This document shows, piece by piece, positions 24,501 to 35,996 of a stretch of DNA of 64,000 nt. Source of the stretch: Arbacia lixula (Eukaryota > Echinodermata > Echinoidea > Arbacioida > Arbaciidae); assembly GCA_963669155.1 (NCBI GenBank), contig OZ022583.1:6902866-6966865 (forward strand). Reading direction: 5' to 3'. Position numbers and translations under genes: made by a program. The first letter of the stretch is position 1; each line of letters opens with the position of its first letter. A model generated the notes under the pieces. It searched no databases. It was given only the letters and a program-made list of their open reading frames with translations, and had not been told where the DNA came from.

Positions 24501-24879
24501 GTTCCTGTCTGTTCCTGGTACTAAGATTGTTAATTTCTCTATGAAGTTCACTAATAGGTACAAAAAGTCTGGCTAATCACAGCACCGAAGGTGAATACAT
24601 GTAATAGGCTCGCAGATGAATAACGGGGTATGACAAACATAAACTCATCGGGATGTTTGCTCAAGGGCTTGACATGGACGTGTGTAGACACATGTTTGAT
24701 AAAATATTTGTTCTGTTTACTTGTGGTGGGGGGAAGTAGGTTGTTCTGTTTAGTGAAGATGGTACCTTCAGAATGGGAGATTGAGATGTTCCCAGCTGTT
24801 GTAACAATAAATATCAAGCACCAGAGAGTAGGAGGGGAGGAATGGTCTCCTTCATAAGAAAAGGGTTTTATATCAACTT

Positions 24880-25140
24880 CTAAAGAATCCCCCCCAAATC
24901 AATTAATGTAATCAAGGCCTCCTCTCTGAGAAAAGAGACAGGATATAAACACAATAGATCAATGGGTGTCATGGCCATGTACTGTGAATATGGGGCAGGG
25001 GAGTTCTAAAGAGTCGTCAGAGAATCCTCAAAAATCAATAAATGTAATCAAAGCCCCCTCTCTGAGAAAAGAGATGGGATATAAACACAATATAACAATG
25101 GGTCTCATGGCTTTGAACTCTGAATAGGGGGCAGGAAAAG
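24880..25140 (+). repeat. Tandem duplication, 136-bp unit
   Basis: ATGTAATCAA begins at 24906 and 25042. Both copies continue through CTCTCTGAGAAAAGAGA, GGATATAAACACAATA and TCATGGC. Confidence 0.85.
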
Positions 25141-25169
25141 TGTACCATAAGAAAATCTTCTTGAATCTG

Positions 25170-26560
25170 ATAATCTAATTTTTTCCTCCTTGTTTATTCC
25201 TTTTCTTTATGAATATTTCCCCCTTTCCATGGTGTCTTTTCAACCTCATTCCCCTTTCATATCGCCATTTCATGGTTTCTGATCTTCCGCTCCACCATCC
25301 TTCTACTCTTATTAGACCTATCCCTTTCACCTTACCCATTGTCAGATGTCTTATACCCCTTTTTAACTTCTCCCTTGTGACTCCTTTCCCTACCATCTTC
25401 CACCTCCTCTCTTCTCCCCCCTCCCCATTCTAATTCCCATCCAATTCCCATCCCATACCTTCCCAGTCTGTTTCCTCTTGTATCTTCCACTAAAACCCTC
25501 CTCCCTCTCTCTCCCCCTACCCATCCCAATTTCCATCCAATTACACCCCTCTTCCCCCTCCCCGTTCTTCCCTCCCTCCCCATCCCTTTTCCCATCCAAT
25601 TCACATCCCATCCCTCTGTTCCCTCTTTTAACTTCCACTTAAGCCCTCCTCCCTGTCTTTCCTTCCCACCCCACCTGTAATCCCTTCTCCTTCACTTAAA
25701 CCCCTCCTCATCCCTCCCTTCCCCATTCCACCTCCCATCCCATCCCTTCTCAGTCTGTTCCCTACTTCTCCCCCACTTACCCCCCCCCCCCCCCACCTTC
25801 TCCTCTCTCCCCTTCCCTCTCCCTCTCTGTCTAACCTCCCATCTCGTCTTTTACCCCGTCTGTCCCCAACTTCACCACCCCATCCTCTCCCATCCTCTCC
25901 CCTCCCCCTTCCCTCTCTCCCTCATCTAACCTCCCATCCCATCCCTCCCCAATCTGTTCCCTACTTCTCCTCCACTTACCCAACACCCCACCCTCTCCCC
26001 TTCCCCTTCCCCTTCCCTCTCCCCCCCATCAAACCTCCCATCTCATCCATCCCCAGTCTGTTCCCTTCTTCTCCTCCACTTACCCCCCCCCCCCTTTCCC
26101 CTCTCCCCCTTCCCCTCTCCCTCTCCATCTAACCTCCCATCTTGTTCTTTCCCCCATCTGTCCCCCACTTCACCTCCACTTACCCCACCCCTCCTCACAC
26201 CCCCACCTCACTTCCATCCTTAAAATATGCACTATTAGGATACCCATGCAGTTCCAACCTTCACTTGCCTTCCCTCCCCATTCCACTCCATCCCATCCTT
26301 CCCTGACTGCCCCCCTCTTCACCTGCACTTACCCCACCCCCTCCCCACTACCCCTACTCCCCCTCACTTCTATCCTTAAAATATGCATGATTATGATGAC
26401 CATACAATTCCAACCTTTCTGCCCGATCTTCCCTCTCTCCCATCCCACCTCCCATCCCATCCCTTCTCTGTTTCCCCCCTTTTCTCCTCCATTTACCCCC
26501 CCCCCCCTCCTCTCCACTTCCCCTCATTTCCATCCTTAAAATATGCACTACTAGGATGAC
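25170..26560 (+). repeat. Pyrimidine-rich region with about 100-bp minisatellite
   Basis: C/T-rich throughout. From about 25728 a unit recurs with the order 'aacctcccatc', 'tctgtccc', 'ctccacttaccc' and a C run, at about 25730, 25830, 25929, 26033 and 26131. Towards the right the unit changes to a longer form containing TTAAAATATGCA and CAGTTCCAACCTTCA-like words (about 26219, 26375, 26533). Proline/Ser-rich frames on either strand are artefacts of this composition. Confidence 0.75.
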
Positions 26561-26744
26561 CATGCAGTTCCAACCTTCACTCTATGGCGCTGTAAATGCT
26601 GTGGCTTACCATAAGTATGGTCTCTGTCCACTTAATTCGGTGGAAAGGTCAGTGTCATTAGTGACCTCTTCACTCATGGCTCATGTTAGATTAAGCCCAT
26701 ATTTTGTAGGCCGGGGTGGAAGTATAGGCCTGTATTTGTAGGGA

Positions 26745-26763
26745 GAGGAAGGGAATGAGGGAG

Positions 26764-26826
<63 letters not shown>

Positions 26827-27133
26827 AGGGGAGAGGGGGAGGGGGGATTGAAAGAGTGAGATGGAGGGAGAGAGAGAGAGATAGAGGGGGAGAGGGGAGA
26901 GAGGGGGGGGGGGAGGGGGAGAGGGGCAAGGGGAGGGGGAGATTGAAAGAGAGAGGGATGGAGGGAGAGAGAGAGAGAGGGGGGGGGGGGATAGAGGGAG
27001 GGGAGAGATAGAGGGAGGGAGGGGTATTGAAAGAGAGAGAGATAGGGATGGAGAGGGAGAGAGAATGCGAGAGAGGAGATGAGGCAAGTGAGAAGAAGTA
27101 ATAGGTGGGAGAGAAAGAGTCACCGACTAGAGA

Positions 27134-27172
<39 letters not shown>

Positions 27173-27180
27173 AAAGCAAA
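26745..27180 (+). repeat. Polypurine tract (GA)n/(GGGGA)n
   Basis: (GA)n at about 26766-26817, then GGGGAGAGG-type repeats, then (GA)n at 27138-27169. Almost no pyrimidines. Confidence 0.9.
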
Positions 27181-28254
27181 GGAGAAGATAAGGGATTAAT
27201 ATCGCAGTACTGGATATGTCCCCTGCTTTATGTAATTAATAAGCAATTAAAGCAAAGCTGTGAATGTTGTGGGCGTTGGCATACATTGACATAGGTGTAG
27301 GATTTGCCCTGTTCTTCCTGCTGGTATTGTGTGGAATCGGTCCTCGCTATTGTACAATGTGTGCTACGGTGTTAAGTTAACCCTTTGGGGTGGGATGGGG
27401 GCTTGTAGGTAAATAGGAACTTAATACATGGGCAGGGTAAATTGAGTTAGTCAATGTACTGAATCATGGAAGGGGAAGGCTGTAAATCTTCACTTTGGAA
27501 TGAAAGGATGTCCCCCCCCCCACCTTTATTTTTTTTCCTGCAGAGGGTTTTTTTTTCTGGTACTAAATCCTTGGACCCAATTGACCTCTTGTCCTTCTGA
27601 GGTCACTAAGAACATTGCCGCTCATGTGACATGTACATTACAGTCCCACAGAGAAGGCGGCGGGTTGTTACAAGACCGAATTAGGAAAATGTCTTTATCA
27701 AGTACTCATACCACTTTTTCCAGAAGTTGTGCAGAAATATGCCTACTGTTTACCAGAAACAAATAAATAACACTCTTATTTTGCAAATTAGTGAGCTGGT
27801 TGGTGAGATCCTTATAACTTTCGTAAAGATTTCCCAAGCAAAGTTAGAGTCCTATATGTATAGTAGGCAATCCATGATGAGGCAAATTGCTAAAATCAGA
27901 AATACTGCATTATTTTGCAAATCCAGTCTGAAATGAAGACATCCCTAGTATCATTCTTAAGTGTGAAAGAATCTTAAAGTTACAGAAAACAATATGAAAT
28001 GAAGCTGGATATTTTATGATGTACGTATACGTATTCACAAAATATTGGAATTTGCAGAAAGAAGATGGTGAGAATGATACAAGGAGGAAAGTTGTAGATC
28101 TGGATCTCCAAAAGATTTTTTAGGTTTAATTTATGGGTCACTGCTGTGTATGAAAATCTAAAAGCGCTAGAAGAAGACGCCTGATGGATTGACCCTGCCA
28201 TACATCATGGTCTTATGGAGATATATTATCTATAAACTAGATAATTGATAACCT
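27181..28254. other. Intronic unique sequence
   Basis: AT-rich. A single TTAACCCTTT terminus occurs at 27377 without a recognisable partner. No gene is supported. Confidence 0.4.
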
Positions 28255-28390
28255 TGTACCACCAACCCCTCCTCCTCCTCTCCTATCACACTTAAACCCT
28301 TTTGACATCTCTCTCCTCTCCCATTCCTTTCTCTCCCCTCTCCCCCCACCCCCCCTCTCCAGATATCTTGTCTACCACTCCCTCCCTTCT
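28254..28390 (+). repeat. CT-rich tract
   Basis: Pyrimidine-rich low-complexity sequence. Confidence 0.7.
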
Positions 28391-28484
28391 GTGATTGATA
28401 TTGGTCAAACCGTTTGAGAAGTTCATACTTGTCATGCTCATGACATCATTTTGAATGCATGGTACATTTGTACATAATATATAT

Positions 28485-28569
28485 ACCTCTTTGTGCCCCA
28501 GGTTTTCTTGTTCACATTATACATACAATTCCCATAGCACAGCAGTTTATCTGGTATACAAAGGGTTAA
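28485..28569 (-). mobile_element. TTAA hairpin element, type B, minus orientation
   Basis: Read on the minus strand it begins TTAACCCTTTGTATACCAGA and continues AACTGCTGTGCTATG, closely matching the copy at 46441. The far end (CTTTGTGCCCCAG on +) is the inverted terminus. TTAA is kept at 28566-28569 and lost on the other side. Confidence 0.6.
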
Positions 28570-28754
28570 AGGGATGCCCCGTCCACTCTCCTGAACAAAC
28601 GCCTTGTGTACAAAAAGCTGTCCTCTGAAAACAACTTCTGCTCTAAAAGTAGGCTACAATGGACATATGTGTATCACACAGATTATCCTTGTACTGGTCA
28701 TTGCAAGAGTTCAGTGTTTCAAGTCATTGAAAGGTACAACTTTTCCTTTGCTTA

Positions 28755-28830
28755 TATCAATTGTCCCCTACCCCCTTCCCCTTACCCCACACCCTCCCCC
28801 TTACCCCACCCCCTCCCCCTTACCCTTCAG
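28755..28830 (+). repeat. C-rich short tandem repeat
   Basis: CCCCTTACCCCAC-like units of about 18-20 bp repeated about four times. Confidence 0.75.
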
Positions 28831-29235
28831 CATTTCATCACCTTCCTGGTATCACTGACCTTGTGCAGAATCCAGGTGTTGTAGTCTTTTTTAACATTTT
28901 CGCTCTCAAATTTCCCCAGACATTAGCATCAAGCTTGCGCCGGGATATCCTCCTTACTGGTCAATAGATGGCTTTGACTCCCCTATGTCACTGATAGGCC
29001 CAATCTTGTCCTTGGATTTTGACGCCAGCCCCCCCCCCCCCCCCACGCAGTGCCTCGTGTACCTGTTACATGTATAGAAATCTAGCTGTCAGCTGGAAAG
29101 TGATCGGTGGTTACACGGCTATCAGTCCAGCCACACGGCAGATGCATGCAATACAACACCCCAGTGCAGAGTTTTTAAACAATTTTTTAGGGAAAGATTT
29201 TTTTTTGTTTTTGTTTTCCTCTTCTTCTTCTTTTA

Positions 29236-29283
29236 GGGTGAAGAAGAGTTCAGGTGAGGGAGAAAGAAGGGGAAAGAGAGGTG

Positions 29284-29328
<45 letters not shown>

Positions 29329-29431
29329 GGGGTGGGGGAGGGGGTGGGAGAGAGAGGGAGAGAGAGACGGAGAGAAGGAGCAGTGGAGAAGGAGGTGGGA
29401 TAGCAAAATGAATGAAGAGAAAGAGAGAGAA

Positions 29432-29488
<57 letters not shown>

Positions 29489-29779
29489 TTGTTAGAGAAT
29501 GGGAAGGGGAATGTTGAACAAAAAGGAGAATCAGAAGGATAAATGAAGAATAAAATAGGCAGAGTTTAAGATTTGAGCAAGGGTAGAAAGAGGATAGGGA
29601 AAGGAGATAAGAATGAGAGAAGGATAGAAAGAGGAGAGATAATCATAAAAGAGAGGAAGGTGAAAAATATTAGTGAGAAGGTATTGAGGAAGGGTAGCTT
29701 TGAATGGGTTCAGGTAGAGTTAAAGGAAAGATAAAGAATGGGAGAGAATTGAGAATATGAGGAAGAAAATGGAGATTAG

Positions 29780-29836
<57 letters not shown>

Positions 29837-29885
29837 TAAAAAAGAATTGACAGAAAATTTGAAAGAGAAACATACAATGAGATAG
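29236..29885 (+). repeat. Polypurine region with three (GA)n arrays
   Basis: (GA)n at about 29287-29325, 29439-29479 and 29785-29833, separated by GGAAAGAGG-like purine sequence. Frames here are low complexity. Confidence 0.9.
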
Positions 29886-31588
29886 AAAGGATGAGGAAGA
29901 TGTTTAAAGAGAGCAGTAAGAAATTAATATTTCATTCAAAAGGGAGCAAGAGTGAAAGATAATGTATTTCAGAGGAAAGATAGAGAGACAGGGAGGAAGA
30001 GTAGGAGAAGTAAAAAAAAAAACAACCTGAGTTGGTTGGTGTTTTGATATGCGGCTGACAGCGATCATGTTTCATACAGACAAACGGCCATATTTGCACC
30101 CGTCCAGAGCAAAGATATGCACAGGGAGACGGCAGTTCTTCACTAAACACAATATTTGCTCGCTAAGTTTATACCTCCTTGAAAACATAACGTCACACAG
30201 ACACCAATGCACAAAAAAAGAAAGAGAGGGAAGAAGTTTGGGGGTTTGTTTATCTTTCCGCCACAAAATGGGGGAAGGGAGTGTTGGAACATAGGCTTGG
30301 AGGGAGGTCAAGAAGTGTTAGATTTCTGCGTGCGATATGAAATCGGAGTTAAGGCCTTGTTGTTGGAGCGAATTAGAGAGTCAGATTCTGCAAAGCACTA
30401 CGGAAAGGCACCAAGCGGAATGTTTTCTTTTGATCAGGAGAGGGAAGTGGTGGTTGAATAATTTTCTATCTCGAAAAAGATCATAAATGATTCAGTCTCT
30501 AGTTTGAATTTCATGTTCGGTCTTTATCTGCATAATATTTGGGTTTTTTTGTGAACAGATCACACTTTAAAGTGATATCAAATTGTGGCAGGTTTTTGCT
30601 GTTGGCAAGTGTTTTTCAGGAAGCAAAGTGAGCTGAAATATTGTGGATTGCGTGATCTTTATTTTGGTGAGAATTTAGCCTGTTTGTCTTCAACCATGGG
30701 TTATTCAACCTCTTATGGAAGTCTCCTTTAGAAACTGGGGAACCCATATGCATGCCTAACTATGCTAAATTGAATGAATTCCGTTGAAATAGTGTCTTTT
30801 TGAAGATTGTGAAATGGGGCCCTTGAACAGGGGTCATATTCCCACTTTGTACAGTACTTTACCATCTTCTGTAGATTATCAGAGCAAGCAAGTTACGTTT
30901 TGAAGCGATATTGAGTACATTTGGTTGTACGCATCCAAATCAGCAAATGCTTGTGCTGGCCTTATTCATGAAGCCATACAGCTGGTATGTATGTACTCGG
31001 TCAAAACACTACCACAAGCAATTGCTGATTTTGATGGCACATGGTGTGCACATATTTGTTAGTTTACAATCTTCTTTAGATCACGTGCAAGTAGCTGTTC
31101 ACTTGTGGTGCTACATAGGATTTCGTATAGACGTTTGAGTGCTAAGCAACTGATGCATTCTGGAATTTGTTATATAAAACTGTGTCAAAATGCATCAATA
31201 GTGCACAAAGTGTTGAATCAGCTCAGGAAGTAAGACTAGACACATTTAGATATCTTTATGTAATATGTGTGACGCAAGCTAATAATGCCTTTATCAATCT
31301 TTGTAACAAATTAAAAAAAATACACGTAAACAAACTACATTTTGAGTTGTCTGTATTATAACAAGACATGCTCAGTGCTATTATTCTTTACTTGCATTGT
31401 AAGGTCATTTATGTCAAGGATGTATCCATGGTAACGAGATCATAACAGAAGCCTGAATAGAAAGCATTTTTTTTGTAGCAAACCTTTTGTCTGCGTGATG
31501 GCTTGTTTGGAATGATCAGGTAAATAAGGAGGGAAAAAATGTTTGTGTTGGTTGAGTAATTCTGAGAAATTATGCAGTGGTATAGGTG
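29886..31588. other. Intronic unique sequence
   Basis: Moderate GC at 30060-30440, where + and - frames of about 80 codons overlap without recognisable domains. Otherwise AT-rich. A possible decayed hairpin-family right end (CCATGGTAACGAGATCATAA) lies near 31425-31444. Confidence 0.4.
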
Positions 31589-31640
31589 GTTGAACATCTC
31601 ATTACCAAACCTTGAAAAACACTTTTATTTCTTACACATT
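31589..31640 (+). mobile_element. TTAA hairpin element fragment
   Basis: Reads GTTGAACATCTCATTACCA then AAACCTTGAAAAACAC, matching the left halves of the copies at 32010 and 41604. No right end found. Confidence 0.35.
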
Positions 31641-32009
31641 CTATGTACAAAAATGTATATTGTATTGTAATTGACCTGAATTCAGCTCATGCATTACTGT
31701 TTGCTGTATGAGGTCATCTTTCATACAGTCATTCATCTCTGTAGACGCATAATAAAATATATCAAAAGTGTTATCTAGGCCAGGACATCCTGGATCTATG
31801 ACTTTTGTTGCGAATGGGCACTTTTTAACAATTAATTTTAGTAAGAGAGAGAGAGAGCAAATAGCAGAATCTGTGGTGCATGGTTCTCAGAACTAGGGGA
31901 ATATACATAAGTTGATATCCGTAATGAGATCAAAAGTGATATTTGTGACTATATTGTACCATTCTCCTGTTTTTTAATGTGGGTATTATAAAGTTATTGA
32001 TATAATTGG

Positions 32010-32088
32010 TTAACCATCTTGATACTAAGCTTAGAAAAGCACATTGAGTTATTACACATACCATGCTCACATGGGGTAGAGAGGGTAA
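32010..32088 (+). mobile_element. TTAA hairpin element, type A (long form)
   Basis: Left TTAACCATCTTGATACTAAG, body AGAAAAGCACATTGAGTTATT, right end ACATGGGGTAGAGAGGGTAA. It has the same order of words as 41604-41682. Confidence 0.5.
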
Positions 32089-32930
32089 ATACGTAGTTTG
32101 CTGGGGTAGTGTGCAAAATGAGGTATGATTTAGTACTTGGCTGAGTCTCATTTTGGGTAGTACTCTTAAAGTTGCTGGGGAGTATTATGGCTCTAAGTGG
32201 GGAGGGGTAATTGCGCTTGTAATATGATTGCTTCCAAAAAGAAACATTTTTTGTTGCAATTCCCATATCAAAGCTCAAAGAAGAATTATGGTGGAAGGGA
32301 GGGACTAATGGATAAGGAGAAGGGCAAACAAAATGAGGAATTAATCAAGATGTGGATGAAAAGCAGAAAGTACAAGAAAAAAATGAGAAGAAGAAAAAAA
32401 AAACAATTGCAGAAAGAAAAAGGAAGAGAAAAGAGAGAAGTAGAGGGATGTAGCATATTAGGCCTCTGGGTTTTGAAGTGGGCTGGACAGCCAAAGGTGA
32501 GTGGAGCTAGATCCAAAATATGGAAATGAAATTGAAATCCAATAAGTACTCCTTATCCCAATTCCAATTAGCAAACAGTGCGTATTCCATCTCATCTATC
32601 ATAGATAGGCCGATGTGGTCACTTCTAATGACGGCAAACAATAAACATCAACAACTGCCAAACAAGAGTATTCAAATGTCTATATCTATATATGCCACCT
32701 ATGCCGATACTCCCCTCTGTGTTACAAATGCTGTGGGTTTAACTTGCTGACTTCCTGAAAGATAATCCAGGGGATCATCGCCGTTTTGTTGCGTAGCTCC
32801 GTGCGAGAGAGGGTTGCATCTTGTCTTGAAGACACAGAGTCTTCGCACCTCTCACACCTCCCATCTTGCCACCTTCAAATTCATGCGCCTTTGATATGCC
32901 CAGGTCCCCAAACGGATTATTTCATGCCTC
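32089..32930. other. Intronic sequence, partly purine-rich
   Basis: A Lys/Glu-coding A-rich purine segment (about 32280-32450) and otherwise unique sequence. There is no gene evidence: the 110-codon frame at 32197 has no domain. Confidence 0.4.
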
Positions 32931-32935
32931 ACCCT

Positions 32936-32991
32936 CCCCTTTCTCTCTCTTTCTCGCTCTTTCTCTCTCTTTCTCGCTCTTTCTCTCTCTT

Positions 32992-33030
<39 letters not shown>

Positions 33031-33400
33031 TTCTCTCTCTCTCTTCCCCACTCTCTCTCTCCCCCTCTCTCCCCCTCTCTCTCTTTTCTACTCTCTCTCT
33101 CCCCATCTCTCTCTTTCTCTCTTTATTTCTCTCTTTCTCTCTCTTTCTCTTTCTTTGTCTTTCTTTCTGTCTCTCTCTCTCTCTCTCTCCCCTTCTCTCT
33201 TCCTCTCTCTTCTTCTCTCCATCTCTCTCCCTCCCCTCTCTCTCTTTCTCTTTCTCTCTCTCTCCCTCTCTCCTCTCCTTCTTGCTCTTCTGATCTCTTG
33301 CTTTCTTTCTCTCCCTTCCTTTCTCCCTCTCTGTCCCTCTCTGTTCCTCTCTGTTCCTCTCTGTCCCTTTTTCCCTCTCCCTCTCTCTCTTCCTCCAGAT
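32936..33400 (+). repeat. Polypyrimidine (CT)n tract
   Basis: TTTCTCTC-type repeats with almost no purines for about 450 bp. Ser/Leu-rich (+) and Arg/Glu-rich (-) frames of 130-220 codons are its translations. Confidence 0.93.
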
Positions 33401-33468
33401 CAACGCAAGAAGATGAATATACTTTTGCGAGCTCTGCATATACATTGTATGCGTTGAACTTCACAGCT

Positions 33469-33562
33469 GTGTGTTTGACAGCGAAACGATACTGATATTC
33501 CCTTTCCAAATAATGCATTCTTCATAACTAGTCCTTACACCTATTGTGAGGGAAGTATGATC
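33469..33562 (-). repeat. Interspersed repeat copy 1 (TTTGACAGCGAAACGAT family)
   Basis: Shares GTGTTTGACAGCGAAACGAT, ATATTC and CTTTCCAAA with two nearby copies (34216 and 34370), and GGAAGTATGAT with the third. Read on the minus strand two copies give similar peptides (FAVKHTA / FAVKHTT), but no long frame links them. Probably a fragment of a mobile element. Confidence 0.6.
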
Positions 33563-33934
33563 TATATATTAGGGTGTTGCTGACAACAAAATGGTCAAAT
33601 ACCCTTAAAAAATAATGATCCATACTTCATGGGAAGGATACATTTAAAATAGAATGAAATATAATAAGAGCAGAATGATAATAAAAAAAGGGGATTTTAA
33701 AAAGCTTGAGAAAAATCTGACCTATTACAAGGCATGAAGTTGCTCATGAAGGTACATTAGCCGAATGTCTGATTTTTACAAATTCACATCTTTGGTATTA
33801 TGTCTAATTTTTTGTAGAGTTTTGCTTAGTTATTTCTCTGCTTTTTTCATCTCTTTTCAAGGTATACATATCATCAGGGTTGTATTCTCCTTGAAGGAGT
33901 TACTTGCATGTTTAGTGTATTTGACAGTGAAACA

Positions 33935-34010
33935 GGTGGGGTACCATGGTATAGTGGTTAAAGCACTTAGCTTATAACCATGGGGTTTGAGGTTCATTAA
34001 ATTGCTATTG
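33935..34010 (+). mobile_element. tRNA-derived SINE fragment
   Basis: GGTATAGTGGTTAAAGC resembles a tRNA D-arm / A box. GGGTTTGAGGTTCATTAA about 25 bases later resembles a degenerate B box / T arm. The acceptor stem and the B box consensus are too decayed for a functional tRNA gene. The word GTATTTGACAGTGAAACA directly before it belongs to the neighbouring interspersed-repeat family. Confidence 0.5.
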
Positions 34011-34215
34011 TAATGCATCTTTCAGACTCTTCACAGTAGAATTAAAAAAGATAATATTTTCTATAATGGGGTTTTGCTTAAAGTTACTCGTGAGTGTTAA
34101 ACAGCATTATGATATAATATATTTCTAACCATCCATATTGATTACCTCTAAAAAGACTCATGTACTTCTTTTTATGAAGGGAAGGTATAGTTATACTGGT
34201 TTCTTAAATAATTTG

Positions 34216-34280
34216 GTTGTGTGTTTGACAGCAAAATGATTGTAATATTCACTGCCAAACCACCGATGTTGTGTAAGAGG
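34216..34280 (-). repeat. Interspersed repeat copy 2
   Basis: TGTGTTTGACAGCAAAATGAT followed by AATATTC and CTGCCAAACC. Same family as 33469 and 34370, more diverged. Confidence 0.55.
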
Positions 34281-34369
34281 CTTCTTATTTAAAGTAAGGA
34301 AGAGAGAGGGTTGGGGTAGGAGTGGGGGTGGGGGCGGTGTTTGATTATATGCTTGCTTGGTGTGTGTGT

Positions 34370-34446
34370 GTGTGTTTGACAGTGAAATGATACTAATATT
34401 CTCTTTGCAAACCCGTCTATGTTTGATAACTCGTGGAGGTATGATA
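34370..34446 (-). repeat. Interspersed repeat copy 3
   Basis: TGTTTGACAGTGAAATGAT, AATATTCTCTTTGCAAA and then CGTGGAGGTATGAT. The CpG-containing sequence to its right (to about 34680) may be the rest of the same element: it keeps a 160-codon frame on the minus strand but without an identifiable domain. Confidence 0.55.
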
Positions 34447-34679
34447 GCGGCCAAGCCAGGCGACCCATCTGCTTGGTGATCGGTAACCCAAGCCCGCTGC
34501 CGCTCCAGCTCTGCGTAAGACACACTGGCGTAGAGTGTTTGTGAGACGTGTCGTACATCGATACTAACGATCTGGAAAACTTCAAAATTTGTCCGGAGCA
34601 TTGGGACTGGCATTGAAACACAAGCTGGGGGGTACGAGCCTCCAAAAACGGGGCAACCGCAAATCTTGTGCAATGCAAC

Positions 34680-34894
34680 GTTTTTTGGTGTGTGTGTGTG
34701 CGTTGGTATAGGACTAGGGAGTGAGAAAGTTGGGAGAAACTCTGGGATACTGGTGAGGGTTTATTTGCGGCGAGTTTTGGCTTTCGCTCCCGTTCTGTTC
34801 CAGTTCAGGCAGAGGGGAGCCGGAGATTTTGGGGCGGAAAATTGCGAAGGAGTTGGATTTGCTCTCTGCACCCATCCGTGCAGCATTCCTCAGC
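34680..34894 (+). promoter_or_regulatory. CpG-rich patch, possible alternative promoter
   Basis: GC- and CpG-rich sequence in the middle of the intron, with a GC-box/E2F-like word (GGGGCGGAAA, 34831-34840). It is directly upstream of an ATG-plus-donor unit. No TATA box. Inferred from composition and position only. Confidence 0.35.
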
Positions 34895-34931
34895 ATGGAC
34901 ATTTCTAGATGGGAGTTTTGTTTGAGGAGAG
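34895..34931 (+). CDS. Candidate alternative first coding exon
   Basis: The ATG has a strong context (A at -3, G at +4) and encodes MDISRWEFCLRR. After 37 bases comes a near-perfect donor (GAG|GTAAGTAC). The exon therefore ends in phase 1, the phase needed by the acceptor at 58911, and splicing would give ...CLRR-G-LKNDASDEEP. The CpG-rich surroundings support a promoter here. Against it: a phase match has a one-in-three chance of being accidental, and no transcript is available. Confidence 0.35.
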
Positions 34932-35560
34932 GTAAGTACGGCGGCGAAAGGCAATCCGGTGGAGAGGGACTTTGGTTTCTTGTTTTCGTGCCGACTTGTG
35001 GTTTCTCCCCCCACCCCTCATCTCACTCTCGCTCCCTCTCCCCTCTCCCACTTTGTCCGCGCCGGAGAGAGGGAGAAGAGGGAGAAGGAGAGGGGAGGAC
35101 ATGAAACACAGTCACTTAGCCAGCCAGACACGGTCCGCTGAAACCCCATCTCCACAAAACACCTTCGCCTTGATGAAGCGGGGTGGCACAGCGCAGCGAA
35201 AACGGACCCCGCTCGTGGGCTCGGATTTCGGTGGCTAATCAACTCGACTGGCGATTGTTTCGTGTAACCCACACCGACTCCCACAACATTGGTTCTAACT
35301 TGACACCGGTTACACTTCTTCCTCCGTTCCTGACAGTCCTTCCCCGTAACAGGCTCCCCGACGACGACTGTCCGCGGAGGAGAGCTGGCGTCTCAGAGTC
35401 AAGGAATATGAACTCAGATGTGGAGGATACTTCACTGCTTTTTTTTTATTATCTGCTCCGACCAGCCAGCCAGCCTGCCTGCCTGCCTGCCAGAATGACC
35501 AGCCAGCCAACTCTTAAACCAAACTCACACCAGGATGTCAGGGTTGGCTGAGCAGGGTGT
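34932..35560. other. GC-rich island continuing downstream of candidate exon
   Basis: CpG-containing unique sequence to about 35440, then a CAGC/CTGC microsatellite-like stretch (35458-35490). All frames are short and mutually overlapping. Consistent with regulatory DNA around an alternative promoter. Confidence 0.35.
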
Positions 35561-35689
35561 ATTGATCTCAATGCGAGCCCCAGCGCTTGTGTCTAATGAG
35601 TAAGAAAAATGGCTCATTAGCATTCATGTGATAACGGATACCTTACTCTAATATTTTCTTATCCTCTTTATCTCTTTCAATTGTTGTCA

Positions 35690-35926
35690 CTTTCTCACAC
35701 CCTTATTCTTTGTCTCTGTCTTTTTCTTCGTGTTGATGTTGCTGTCTTTATTTGTCTCTCCTTGTTTGTCTTTCTGTCTGTCTGTCTGTCTGTCTGTGTG
35801 TCCATTTATGTCTCTGTATCTGTCTCTGTCTCTGTCTATGTATGTTTTTCTTTCTGTCTTCATGTCATCCTGTCTATTTGACTGCCTATATTTCCCTTTC
35901 TCCCTTTCTCTCTCTTTCTCTCTCTT

Positions 35927-35995
<69 letters not shown>
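35690..35995 (+). repeat. CT-rich tract with (TGTC)n and (CT)n arrays
   Basis: (TGTC)n at about 35768-35798, TGTCTC repeats to 35850 and (CT)n at about 35928-35988. Confidence 0.9.

Positions 35996-35996
<1 letters not shown>

Noticed and set aside
32786-33495. Ser/Leu-rich 209-223 codon frames
   Set aside because: Translation of (CT)n with different registers. No hydrophobic or domain pattern beyond composition.
33935-34010. Functional tRNA gene
   Set aside because: A-box-like and B-box-like words are present but the acceptor stem does not pair and the T arm is degenerate.
34191-34673. 160-codon minus-strand gene
   Set aside because: No domain, and it runs through GT-rich and interspersed-repeat sequence. 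The nearby similar peptides (FAVKHTT) reflect nucleotide repeats.
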